Origin: JAVZIQ01 sp037440545
GTDB lineage: Archaea; Thermoproteota; Bathyarchaeia; Bathyarchaeales; Bathycorpusculaceae
DNA: 46,100 nt
Direction: 5' to 3'
NCBI GenBank assembly: GCA_037440545.1
Contig: JBBITX010000003.1
Location: forward strand, 1-46,100
In this document: in pieces, positions 1 through 7,848 of the stretch
How the letters are laid out: the number at the start of each line of letters is the position of its first letter
Numbering within the stretch: position 1 is the first letter of the stretch
Position numbers and translations under genes: made by a program
Notes under the pieces: generated by a model
Told to the model about the DNA's origin: nothing
Database searches by the model: none
Seen by the model: only the letters and a program-made list of their open reading frames with translations

Positions 1-988
1 CAGATAGTTCAGCTCTAATTCCATGCCTTCCCGCAAGCTTTCCGGCCACAAGCCTCCTTTTTCTACCTACAAGTTCAGGCTTTATAGGTTCAAAAGTTTC
101 CGGTCTATTTACTACTCCCTTGGTGTGAATTCCCGATTCGTGCGCAAAGGCATTTTCACCTACTATGGCCTTGTTCGGTTGAAGCGTTACCCCAGCTATT
201 TGCGAGACAAGCTTTGAGGTTTTATAAAGAAGTTTCATGTTAACTCCTATCTTCTTTTTGTACAATAGTTTGAGGGCTGCTGCAACCTCCTCTAATGCTG
301 CGTTTCCTGCTCTTTCACCCAAGCCGTTAACTGTTACGTGAACCTGTGTTGCTCCGCCCTCAACTCCAGCTAGAGAATTTGCCACGGCCAACCCAAAGTC
401 GTTATGGCAGTGAACGCTGATTGGTATTGTTAAGGTCTTGCTTAAATCTTCAATAAGCTTCTTCATGGATGTTGGGTTCATTATTCCAACGGTGTCTGGA
501 ATATTTATCCTATCAGCTCCCGCCATCTGCGCAGTGGCGCATATTTTCTTTAAGAAGTCAATTTGCGTGCGCGTTGCGTCCATAGGTGAGAATTCACAAA
601 GAAAGCCGTGTGCCTTAACATATTCTACAGATTCTTCAGTGTCCTTTAATACTTCTTCAGCTGTTCTGTTTAACACATGCTTTATTTGAACCTCTGATGA
701 CGGGATAAATACGTGTATCGATTTTACATTGCATTTCATAGCTGCATCTATGTCACTTTTTAGTGCACGTGCCAAGGCGCAAATTTCCGCTTTTAAGCCT
801 GCTTCAGCTATTTTTTTAACAGCGTTTAATTCGCCTTCAGAAGCTGAGGGGAAGCCCGCTTCGATAACGTCTACGCCGAGCTTATCAAGCTGTAGGGCTA
901 TTTCCATTTTCTCTTCAAGGGTGAAGGAAACACCTGGAGTTTGCTCTCCATCTCTAAGAGTTGTGTCAAAAATTCTAATGTAATCCAA
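1..988 (-). CDS. leuA: 2-isopropylmalate synthase, 3' end cut by window edge
   Basis: Condenses acetyl-CoA with 2-oxoisovalerate, the first committed step of leucine synthesis. The reading frame opens at a TTG (988) preceded by GAGGAG, ten bases after the leuB stop, and runs off the window, so about 329 residues are visible and the C-terminal regulatory domain is not. Visible motifs of the HMGL-like TIM barrel are TTLRDGEQTPGVS near the N terminus (metal-binding Asp and catalytic Arg), HCHNDFG (metal-binding His pair), GERAGNAALEE, and NKAIVGENAFAHESGIH. From memory, the AGFPSASEGE and HVFIPSSE stretches resemble the Methanocaldococcus LeuA more than its citramalate synthase. It is the last visible gene of the ilv-leu operon. 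Citramalate or homocitrate synthase are alternatives, because this family cannot be assigned reliably from motifs alone. Confidence 0.8.
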   Translation of the reverse strand, partial: MDYIRIFDTTLRDGEQTPGVSFTLEEKMEIALQLDKLGVDVIEAGFPSASEGELNAVKKIAEAGLKAEICALARALKSDIDAAMKCNVKSIHVFIPSSEVQIKHVLNRTAEEVLKDTEESVEYVKAHGFLCEFSPMDATRTQIDFLKKICATAQMAGADRINIPDTVGIMNPTSMKKLIEDLSKTLTIPISVHCHNDFGLAVANSLAGVEGGATQVHVTVNGLGERAGNAALEEVAAALKLLYKKKIGVNMKLLYKTSKLVSQIAGVTLQPNKAIVGENAFAHESGIHTKGVVNRPETFEPIKPELVGRKRRLVAGKLAGRHGIRAELS

Positions 989-998
989 TTTTAACTCC

Positions 999-2033
999 TC
1001 AGATTCCTGCTTTGATTTCCTTGGCGATGGCTTCGCCCATCTCTAATGTGGTTAGGGATCCGCCGAAGTCGGGAACGGTTAACCCCTTGTGGAGAACTTC
1101 TGAAACTGCAAGATCTATGGATCTTGCGGCCTCTATGCATTTTCCATCTTTATACTTTTCGCCAAGCCATTCAATCATCATTTTCGATGCTAAAATCATT
1201 GAACATGGATTTGCATTGTGCTTTTCTACCCGGGTTGGAGCTGAACCATGTACAGGCTCAAATATTGCAAAGTTATCGCCTATATTTCCACCAGGAGCCA
1301 TGCCTAACCCCCCTACAAGTTGAGCTGCTTCGTCTGAAAGGATGTCTCCGAAAACGTTTGTAGTTACTATTACGTCGTAGTTTTGAGGTTCTTTGATGAG
1401 CCTCATTGAGGCGGCATCTACATATTGCTCTTCAAAAGATATGCTTGGGTACTCCTTAGCGATTTTCCTGCAGGTCTCAGCAAATAGGCCACAGGTTATC
1501 TTCATGACGTTGGATTTGTGGACTGCTGTTACCTTCCTTTTACAATTCCTTGCAAGTGCCATTTCGAAGGCTTTTCTAGCTATTCTTTCAGATCCTTTTC
1601 TTGTTATAACTCTTAAGCCAACGGCAACGTTATTGTCAAGCATAAACTCAAAGCCTTTATACAAGTCCTCTGTGTTTTCTCTGACGATTACTAGGTCTAT
1701 ATCATTCCTTGTACATAAAGCCCCGCTGTAAGACTTTATTGGGCGTATGTTAGCGTAAAGGTCGAACATTATTCGAAGCTTTACAATAACGTCAGCGGCG
1801 GTTTCACCAACCGGTCCCTTTAAACAGGCGTGAGACTCTTTTATGGCTTTCACTGTTTCTTCAGGTAGGGCTACACCTTTCTTTTCGAGACATGAATCTC
1901 CAGCTTCGAGGAAAATGTACTCCATTTTCAAGCTGAAAACTTCCTTAATGGCTTCGAGGACTTTAAGAGTTGCTGAGGTCAGCTCTGGCCCTATGCCATC
2001 TCCAGGAATTATTGCAATTTTATAGACTTCCAT
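999..2033 (-). CDS. leuB: 3-isopropylmalate dehydrogenase
   Basis: Oxidatively decarboxylates 3-isopropylmalate to 2-oxoisocaproate, and probably also acts on the methylmalate intermediate of the citramalate route. The isocitrate/isopropylmalate dehydrogenase fold is shown by IPGDGIGPE at the N terminus, the ENTEDLYKG substrate-loop motif, FGDILSDEAAQLVGG (metal-binding Asp residues) and EPVHGSAP (nucleotide binding). About 344 residues is normal for the family. An in-frame TTG at 2042 is possible, but ATG 2033 has GGAGAG nine bases upstream and is preferred. The gene overlaps the end of leuD by 14 bases. An archaeal homoisocitrate dehydrogenase would look similar, but the leuC-leuD-leuB-leuA order argues for leucine. 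Confidence 0.88.
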   Translation of the reverse strand: MEVYKIAIIPGDGIGPELTSATLKVLEAIKEVFSLKMEYIFLEAGDSCLEKKGVALPEETVKAIKESHACLKGPVGETAADVIVKLRIMFDLYANIRPIKSYSGALCTRNDIDLVIVRENTEDLYKGFEFMLDNNVAVGLRVITRKGSERIARKAFEMALARNCKRKVTAVHKSNVMKITCGLFAETCRKIAKEYPSISFEEQYVDAASMRLIKEPQNYDVIVTTNVFGDILSDEAAQLVGGLGMAPGGNIGDNFAIFEPVHGSAPTRVEKHNANPCSMILASKMMIEWLGEKYKDGKCIEAARSIDLAVSEVLHKGLTVPDFGGSLTTLEMGEAIAKEIKAGI

Positions 2034-2526
2034 ATTTTTCAACTCTCCTTCTTAAATTTTCTATTAACCCTCCATCTTTAATTATTTCTAAAATAAAATC
2101 TGGAAGCTTAGAGGCTTGAAACTTAATATTTTTAGTTAAATTTGATATTTCACCTTTGGCAAGGTCTACGAGAAGTTCGTCTCCCTCGTCTAAATTCTCT
2201 GCAGCGGATAAAGATACTATGGTTGGCAACCCGATGTTTATTGCATTTCGGTAAAATATACGGGCGAAAGATTTCGCCACAATGCATTTTACTCCAGCAT
2301 ATTTTAGGGCTAGTGGGGCATGCTCGCGGCTTGATCCGCATCCGAAGTTTTTTCCAGCAATGAGGATTACTCCTCCACTAGCCTTATTTGGAAAATCTGG
2401 ATCTAGACCTTCCATTGCATGCTTTGCCAATTCTTCAGGTTTTAGGGTAGTTAGATACTTGCTTGGAATTATTGCGTCAGTGTCAATGTTATCACCTAAG
2501 ACAATTGCCTTCCCACGGATTATCAT
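2020..2526 (-). CDS. leuD: 3-isopropylmalate dehydratase small subunit
   Basis: Small (swivel) subunit of isopropylmalate isomerase, pairing with LeuC. It has the family landmarks GDNIDTDAIIPSKYL at the N terminus, FGCGSSREHAP, and YRNAINIGLP. About 168 residues matches the archaeal stand-alone small subunit. ATG 2526 overlaps the leuC stop as TAATG and has GAAGGTG six bases upstream; the alternative GTG at 2535 adds three residues. The loop after the IDTDAIIP motif reads KYLTT. That loop is known to help choose between isopropylmalate and longer homologues, and this version matches neither of the variants I remember. LeuD may also serve citramalate isomerisation, because only one LeuCD pair is visible. 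Confidence 0.9.
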   Translation of the reverse strand: MIIRGKAIVLGDNIDTDAIIPSKYLTTLKPEELAKHAMEGLDPDFPNKASGGVILIAGKNFGCGSSREHAPLALKYAGVKCIVAKSFARIFYRNAINIGLPTIVSLSAAENLDEGDELLVDLAKGEISNLTKNIKFQASKLPDFILEIIKDGGLIENLRRRVEKYGSL

Positions 2527-3782
2527 TATAAACACCTTCTCGGATCTGTTATAACTCCCGTAACTGCTGATGCAGCCACCGTGGCGGGAGAAGCTAAAAA
2601 TATTTGGGCCCTTTTACTGCCCATTCTTCCAATGAAATTTCTGTTTGAAGCACTTATGCATGTTTCTCCATCTGCCAGCAATCCCATATGACCGCCGAAA
2701 CAAGCTCCGCATGTCGGGTTGCAAACACATGCACCCGCTTCAACAAAAATTTCTAGCAAGTCTTCCTTCAAAGCTTCCAAGTAAACTTCCTGTGAAGCTG
2801 GAGTTATAATTAATCTCACCCCTTCCTTAACCCTTTTTCCTTTAAGAAATCTCGCTGCTAATCTTAAGTCCTCCATCCTTCCATTTGTGCACGAGCCGAT
2901 AAATGCTTGATGAATAGGTGTGCCTTCAACTTCTGAAACTGCTCTTACATTATCCACAGAATGTGGACACGCAATCTGTGGTTCGAGCTTATCAGCCTCA
3001 ACATCGATTATTTCCTCATAATCAGCATCTGTATCGCTTTTTAGTGGCTTGATAGGCTTATTTGTTCTCTCCTTAACATATGTTATGGCTTTTTCATCGG
3101 GGTTAATTATTCCAGTCTTTGCTCCTGCTTCCACAGCCATATTGCAAATTGTCATTCTTCCACCCACATCTAAGCCATTAATTGTCGATCCATCAAATTC
3201 CATAGCTTTGTATATTGCGCCATCTACTCCAATCATCCCGATGATTTTTAAAATCAAATCCTTAGGAGTTACAAACTTCTGGAATTCTCCGTGGACGTTA
3301 AACCTTATTGTTTCCGGAACTTTAAGCCATATTCTTCCAGTTGCAAAAACAGCAGCAATTTCAGTTGAACCTACACCTGTTCCAAATGCTCCTAATGCGC
3401 CATAGGTGCATGTATGAGAGTCTGCTCCAATAATTAGTTCTCCAGGCCTAACATGACCCTTCTCCACCATAACCTGATGGCATATCCCTCCCTGTCCAAC
3501 GTCGTACAAATAGGGGATTCCTTGCTCCACCGCGAATTTTCGCATAATTTTATGAAGTTCTGCAGAGTTTACCGAGTCTGCTGGAACTTGATGGTCTAAA
3601 ACCATCACAATTCGGTGGTTGTCCCAAACCTTTCCAACGCCAATCTTTCTGAAAGCTTCAATTGCCAGCGGCCCTGTTATTTCATTAACCATAGCCATAT
3701 CAACTTTGGCTTCGACTATTTCTCCAGCTCTGACTTCTCTTCTTGAGGAAGCAGCTGCCAAAATTTTCTCGCATATGTTCAA
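2526..3782 (-). CDS. leuC: 3-isopropylmalate dehydratase large subunit
   Basis: Aconitase-family large subunit carrying a [4Fe-4S] cluster; with LeuD it interconverts 2- and 3-isopropylmalate. The three cluster cysteines are visible at Cys298 (in GSCTNGR), Cys358 and Cys361 (in CNPTCGACFGG). GADSHTCTYGALGAFGTGVGSTE is the conserved substrate and cluster region near residues 119-141. At 418 residues it is the short archaeal/homoaconitase-like type. The start is a TTG (3782), with no in-frame ATG nearby. It lies 29 bases after ilvC and is directly coupled to leuD by a TAATG overlap. Confidence 0.92.
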   Translation of the reverse strand: MNICEKILAAASSRREVRAGEIVEAKVDMAMVNEITGPLAIEAFRKIGVGKVWDNHRIVMVLDHQVPADSVNSAELHKIMRKFAVEQGIPYLYDVGQGGICHQVMVEKGHVRPGELIIGADSHTCTYGALGAFGTGVGSTEIAAVFATGRIWLKVPETIRFNVHGEFQKFVTPKDLILKIIGMIGVDGAIYKAMEFDGSTINGLDVGGRMTICNMAVEAGAKTGIINPDEKAITYVKERTNKPIKPLKSDTDADYEEIIDVEADKLEPQIACPHSVDNVRAVSEVEGTPIHQAFIGSCTNGRMEDLRLAARFLKGKRVKEGVRLIITPASQEVYLEALKEDLLEIFVEAGACVCNPTCGACFGGHMGLLADGETCISASNRNFIGRMGSKRAQIFLASPATVAASAVTGVITDPRRCL

Positions 3783-3811
3783 CTTTGCCCTTTCTCCTAA
3801 AGGGTTGCGGA

Positions 3812-4801
3812 TTAAATTTCTATTCTCGACATCTTCCTTATGAACCGCCCTACTTTCTCGATTTCATGGTTTTCGATTTCCTTAAGCATGGACTTAAGCT
3901 TCACTTCGCCTCTTCTATGATCTTCGATCCACTCTTTGGCGAATTTTCCGCTTTTAACGTCTTTGGCAGCCCTTCTCATGTTTTCTTTTACATGTTCGTC
4001 TATTATTTTTGGCCCAACTGCCAAGCCACCGTATTTCGCTGTGTCTGAAACTGCCTTTAACATTCCAGTTAACCCTTTCTGGTAGATTAAATCCATTATC
4101 AATTTTGCCTCATTGCACGCTTCAAAGTAGGCAAGTTCAGGAGGGTATCCGTTTTCCACAAGAACCTCAAACCCATTCTTTATAAGCTCGATAAGTCCCC
4201 CAACGAGCACTGTCTGTTCGCCTATCAGGTCGCTTTCGGTTTCATCTTTAAAGGTTGTTTCCAAGACTCCTGCCCTTGAGCATCCTAACCCCTTTGAAAT
4301 GGCTAAAGCTTTTTCCCTCGCTTGGCCCGTATAATCTTGATACACGGCTATTAAAGCAGGGACTCCGAAGCCCCCTACGTATGTTTCTCTAAGCCTTGGT
4401 CCGGGACTTTTAGGGGCTACCATTATGACGTCTATGTTTTTAGGTGGTATTATTTGTTTAAAATGTATGTTAAATCCGTGTGCAAAGTTTAATGTTTTCC
4501 CTTCTTTTAGGTATGGGGCTATTGACTTCATGTAAACTTCAGGTTGAACCATGTCTGGAATCAAAAAAAGTATTATGTCGCCTTTTTCAGTTGCCTCTGA
4601 AATTGTATAAACTTCGAACCCTTCTTCTACAGCTTTACTCCATGAACGTCCATCTTTTTTCAGTCCGACAATCACTTTTAAGCCTGAATCCCTGAGATTT
4701 TTGGCTTGCGCCTCCCCTTGACTTCCATACCCAATGACAGCTAAAGTTTTATCCTTTAAAGGATTCAAACTTAAATCATCGTCGAAATACACTTTTACCA
4801 T
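3812..4801 (-). CDS. ilvC: Ketol-acid reductoisomerase (class I)
   Basis: Converts acetolactate or acetohydroxybutyrate to the dihydroxy acid, using Mg2+ and NAD(P)H, in valine and isoleucine synthesis. The Rossmann motif GYGSQGEAQAKNLRDSG lies at about residues 24-40. The cofactor loop GLKKDGRSWSKA carries Lys/Arg/Ser residues that suggest NADPH use. The knotted C-terminal domain is marked by DETESDLIGEQ, ELAYFEACNE and SDTAKYG. About 329 residues is the class I length. ATG 4801 was chosen over GTG 4810 because AGGAGGTGATTAGC immediately precedes it, one of the strongest ribosome binding sites in the operon. Its start falls one base after the ilvN stop. Confidence 0.95.
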   Translation of the reverse strand: MVKVYFDDDLSLNPLKDKTLAVIGYGSQGEAQAKNLRDSGLKVIVGLKKDGRSWSKAVEEGFEVYTISEATEKGDIILFLIPDMVQPEVYMKSIAPYLKEGKTLNFAHGFNIHFKQIIPPKNIDVIMVAPKSPGPRLRETYVGGFGVPALIAVYQDYTGQAREKALAISKGLGCSRAGVLETTFKDETESDLIGEQTVLVGGLIELIKNGFEVLVENGYPPELAYFEACNEAKLIMDLIYQKGLTGMLKAVSDTAKYGGLAVGPKIIDEHVKENMRRAAKDVKSGKFAKEWIEDHRRGEVKLKSMLKEIENHEIEKVGRFIRKMSRIEI

Positions 4802-4802
4802 G

Positions 4803-5384
4803 CTAATCACCTCCTTTCCTGACTTTTCCGATTATAACCTCCTCTCCCCTACTTATAATTTCGCCTCCCCTTGATAAGGCTGTCAATCCAGTTCGAGCCA
4901 GTTCCTTTATCCCATAATGCCTAACTATGTTTATGAAGGCGTCAATTTTGTCAGAGTCTCCTGTGACCTCCACAATAAGGGATTTCCGAGAAACATCCAC
5001 AATATGGCCTTTGAAGATCTCTGCGTAGTTGATTATTTCCGACTTGGCCTTATAGTCTGGGGCGTTAACCTTCACTAACGCCAACTCCCGAGCCACCGTG
5101 TTTTTAGGGTTTAATATGCTCACTTTAATTACTTCAATAAGCTTCTTCAGCTGTTTCACCACTTGTTCAACGATTTTTTCATCTCCTCCTACAGTTATTG
5201 TTATCCTAGCAAACTCCTTTTTCTCTGTTGGACCAACGGATATGCTCTGTATGTTGAACCCTCTTCTCCTAAACATGTTCGACACTCTGAAAAGAACCCC
5301 TGGCTTATGCTCAACGATTGCAGAAATAATATAATTTTGTTTTAAGTTCTCAATTCCCAAACTTTTCACTCCCATATCATCCAT
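4803..5384 (-). CDS. ilvN: Acetolactate synthase small (regulatory) subunit
   Basis: Regulatory partner of IlvB that usually confers valine feedback inhibition. The N-terminal ACT domain is clear: ISAIVEHKPGVLFRVSNMFRRRGFNIQSISVGPTE, followed by ARITITVGGD. The C-terminal half, with HIVDVSRKSLIVEVTGDSDKID, is the usual ALS_ss C domain. At up to 193 residues it is slightly longer than the common ~165, mostly from an N-terminal tail, so the start could be the ATG at 5384 or 5375. It overlaps the end of ilvB by up to 19 bases, indicating translational coupling. Confidence 0.93.
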   Translation of the reverse strand: MDDMGVKSLGIENLKQNYIISAIVEHKPGVLFRVSNMFRRRGFNIQSISVGPTEKKEFARITITVGGDEKIVEQVVKQLKKLIEVIKVSILNPKNTVARELALVKVNAPDYKAKSEIINYAEIFKGHIVDVSRKSLIVEVTGDSDKIDAFINIVRHYGIKELARTGLTALSRGGEIISRGEEVIIGKVRKGGD

Positions 5385-7045
5385 TTCAAACCTTTTCCAG
5401 CTGGAACCATTGGGTAAACGTTTTCTTCAGAAGATATTGGCACATCAATGACGGTTGTCACTTCGCTGTTGAGGGCTTTCTTAAACGCTGAGGAAAATTC
5501 CTTAAGTGTATTCACACGAAAACCTTGTGCGCCGTAAGCCTCAGCCAGCTTTACAAAATCTGGAACACTGCTTAAATTCACCGCGGAATATCGCCTATTG
5601 TAGAAAAGCCTCTGCCACTGAGCCACCATCCCAAGCACCGAGTTGTTTAAAACAACAATTATTACCGGGATTTTTTCAATTACTGACGTAGCAAGGTCTT
5701 GTTCAGTCATTATGAAACTTCCATCTCCAGCTATGTCAACGACTGGAACTTCTGGACATGCGACTTTTGCACCTAAGGAGGCTGGAAAACCGAAACCCAT
5801 TGTCCCAAGGCCTCCAGAAGAAATGAACGTTCTAGGCCTGTAGATTTTCAAATATAATGCAGCCCACATCTGGTTTTGACCTACCTCCGTTGTTATAATA
5901 GCGTTTTCTGGAAGTAACTTACGAATTTCAGCCATAAGTGCTGGTGGCTTTAACTCGCCATTGCGGTTTACCTTGGTTTCAAGTTGCTCCTTCAGCTCTT
6001 TTGTTTTATTAATCCAAGTGGAACGTTCTTTTTTCTTGATTTTTTCCAAGAGCAGCTTTTTAATTTCGCATAGTGCCTTTTTAGCATCTGCAACTATTGG
6101 GACATCTACTTCAATGTTTTTCCCTATTTCTGCAGGATCTATATCTATGTGGATTATTTTTGAATCTGGGCAGAACTCCTCCATTTTTCCTGTAGTCCTA
6201 TCTGAGAACCTCATACCGACCGCTAGTACAACGTCTGCCTCTTGAATTAAGGTGTTCGAAGCAACCGTACCGTGCATTCCGATAAGCCCAGTTGCTAGCG
6301 GGTGACTTTCTGGGATGGAACCCTTCCCCATAAGCGTCGTCGCAACTGGCGACAAGAGAAGCTCTGCAATTGATATGAGCTCTTGAGAAGCGTTTGAAAT
6401 TATTACGCCTCCCCCAGCCACTATCATTGGTCTCTCAGCATTAGCAAGTAATTCAACAGCCTTTTTTAATTGAATAGGGTGCGGTTCGAAGTCTGGACGG
6501 TAACCTAAAATGTTAACTTCTTCCTCAAAGCTCATTTGCGCCGTTTCTATTTGGACATCCTTAGGAATATCAATTAAAACAGGTCCTGGCCTGCCTGAAG
6601 CCGCTATATAAAACGCTTGCCTAACTATTTTAGGTATCTGTGAGGCATTTTCCACTTGAAAATTGTGTTTTGTAACAGGGTTGGTTATGCCAACCGCGTC
6701 AACTTCTTGAAACGCGTCCCTGCCAATAAGCCTCCTTGGTACTTGTCCAACTAAAGCGACTAAAGGAGAAGAATCCATATAGGCTGTCGCCAAACCTGTA
6801 ACAAGGTTTGTGGCTCCAGGACCCGATGTAGCCATACAAACCCCAACATCTCCGCTTGCCCGCGCATACCCGTCCCCCGCATGAGCTGCACATTGTTCGT
6901 GCCTCATGAGAATATGCCTGATATCATAATCGTAGAGTACATCATATACGTCTAGTATAGCTCCTCCAGGAATACCGAAAATCACCTTCACCTTTTCCTT
7001 TTTTAAAGATTCTAGAAGGGCCTTAGCTCCACTCATAACAGTCAT
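5366..7045 (-). CDS. ilvB: Acetolactate synthase large (catalytic) subunit
   Basis: Thiamine-diphosphate enzyme making acetolactate (valine/leucine) or acetohydroxybutyrate (isoleucine). It has three domains: N-terminal pyrimidine-binding with VIFGIPGGAILDVYD and the catalytic Glu in MRHEQCAAHAGDGYARASG; a central FAD-like domain; and a C-terminal PP domain with GLGTMGFGFPASLGAK and the ThDP/Mg motif GDGSFIMTEQDLAT followed by NNSVLGMVAQWQ. About 559 residues is standard. ATG 7045 is preferred because GGTGAG lies about eight bases upstream and would itself overlap the alternative GTG at 7057. A 46-codon ORF and about 165 bases of leader precede it, so it may have its own control step. Confidence 0.95.
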   Translation of the reverse strand: MTVMSGAKALLESLKKEKVKVIFGIPGGAILDVYDVLYDYDIRHILMRHEQCAAHAGDGYARASGDVGVCMATSGPGATNLVTGLATAYMDSSPLVALVGQVPRRLIGRDAFQEVDAVGITNPVTKHNFQVENASQIPKIVRQAFYIAASGRPGPVLIDIPKDVQIETAQMSFEEEVNILGYRPDFEPHPIQLKKAVELLANAERPMIVAGGGVIISNASQELISIAELLLSPVATTLMGKGSIPESHPLATGLIGMHGTVASNTLIQEADVVLAVGMRFSDRTTGKMEEFCPDSKIIHIDIDPAEIGKNIEVDVPIVADAKKALCEIKKLLLEKIKKKERSTWINKTKELKEQLETKVNRNGELKPPALMAEIRKLLPENAIITTEVGQNQMWAALYLKIYRPRTFISSGGLGTMGFGFPASLGAKVACPEVPVVDIAGDGSFIMTEQDLATSVIEKIPVIIVVLNNSVLGMVAQWQRLFYNRRYSAVNLSSVPDFVKLAEAYGAQGFRVNTLKEFSSAFKKALNSEVTTVIDVPISSEENVYPMVPAGKGLKWMIWE

Positions 7046-7212
7046 TATTTTTCTCACCTAAAATTGCTGAAAAATAAGATATTTTCTTAGCGAGGATTAC
7101 ACCGGATAACGAAGTCTCGTGTTCACTAAAGTTTTTAACGTTTTCAGCAGACTCTGCGGATGATGCAATTCCTCTGAAGAACACAATCCCTCACATAAGT
7201 CCCTCCACGATA
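7046..7212 (-). other. Leader interval upstream of ilvB
   Basis: This is non-coding space between the 46-codon ORF and ilvB. It holds the ilvB ribosome binding site (AGGTGAG). A GTG-initiated frame of about 53 codons (GTG near 7170) runs from here into the first bases of ilvB in another frame; it has no recognisable family and only a weak GAGGG upstream, so it is not called. A TTAAAAAC stretch around 7112-7120 could be a weak internal TATA element. No stem-loop terminator was seen. Confidence 0.3.
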
Positions 7213-7353
7213 TCACGGTCCCTCAGGCCTGGTTTCGTACCAAAAGACCAGTTCAATCTGTCTATTTTCTTCTTTGAAGTATTCTATTTTAGATTCATCT
7301 TTTAATGGTTTGCCTCTGCGTGATACTGGCCTCACTTGTTTTATTAAGGTCAT
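7213..7353 (-). CDS. 46-codon small ORF in the ilv operon, function unknown
   Basis: A short frame beginning MTLIKQVRPVSRRGKPLKDE and ending ETRPEGP. The ATG at 7353 follows GGAGG with a five-base gap, which is a near-ideal ribosome binding site and the main reason to call it. It begins 20 bases after the stop of the winged-helix gene and lies 167 bases before ilvB, so it should be co-transcribed. The peptide is charged and basic at its N terminus, with no membrane segment and no cysteines. It is not rich in Leu, Ile or Val codons, so it does not look like a classical attenuation leader. I do not recognise the family; it could be a small protein or a chance frame. Confidence 0.45.
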   Translation of the reverse strand: MTLIKQVRPVSRRGKPLKDESKIEYFKEENRQIELVFWYETRPEGP

Positions 7354-7372
7354 GTAAACCTCCTACGAAGGA

Positions 7373-7837
7373 CTAGGTTCTTTTAAATAAAGGTTTTGAG
7401 CAAGAATTCTTGCTCAAAAGGTTTTGAGCAGCTATAAGTAATATTCTACCCTTTTCTGTTAAATTTACAGGAACTCCCTTATTTTCTCTATCTCCAGCTG
7501 TTATTAATCCTGCATCTCTCAACTTTTTAATATTCCATCTTACCGTAGATTTAGGTGTTCCTTGTTCGCTCGAAAGTTTATCTATAAGTTTGTAGTATAT
7601 CAAGCCGTTGTTTTCAACTATTTTTGGCAGATAACTGAGCTGTTTAATGTTTATATTCATAGTAACTAACGTCTCCACAATGTCGTTAAAAGCCTCTAAT
7701 GAGAGCTTGTTTAGGCGCGGAAAAGAATTTTCTTTATCTTTAAAAAGACATGCTTCGCTTTTATCTGCTTTTTCATCTTTCTCATTGGAAATATTATTGA
7801 AACGGGGTGATTTGATTACTTTTTTGAAGATTTTCAC
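7373..7837 (-). CDS. Winged-helix DNA-binding protein, probable local regulator
   Basis: About 154 residues. The first ~55 are charged and low in structure. From about residue 75 to 140 there is a winged-helix fold: LIYYKLIDKLSSEQGTPKSTVRWNIKKLRDAGLI reads as helix-turn-helix with recognition helix, followed by the wing and NLTEKGRILLIAAQ. The KSTVRW segment matches the recognition helix of many archaeal MarR/ArsR-like proteins. The frame starts at GTG 7837 with GGAGA directly adjacent, which is poor spacing, so translation may depend on coupling to cimA eleven bases upstream or begin downstream. Its position inside the branched-chain operon suggests it controls that operon; that is inference only. 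Confidence 0.7.
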   Translation of the reverse strand: MKIFKKVIKSPRFNNISNEKDEKADKSEACLFKDKENSFPRLNKLSLEAFNDIVETLVTMNINIKQLSYLPKIVENNGLIYYKLIDKLSSEQGTPKSTVRWNIKKLRDAGLITAGDRENKGVPVNLTEKGRILLIAAQNLLSKNSCSKPLFKRT

Positions 7838-7848
7838 TCTCCTGCAAA

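Noticed and set aside
7046..7170. A ~53-codon GTG frame running into ilvB
   Set aside because: No recognisable family, weak ribosome site, and it overlaps the well-supported ilvB start.
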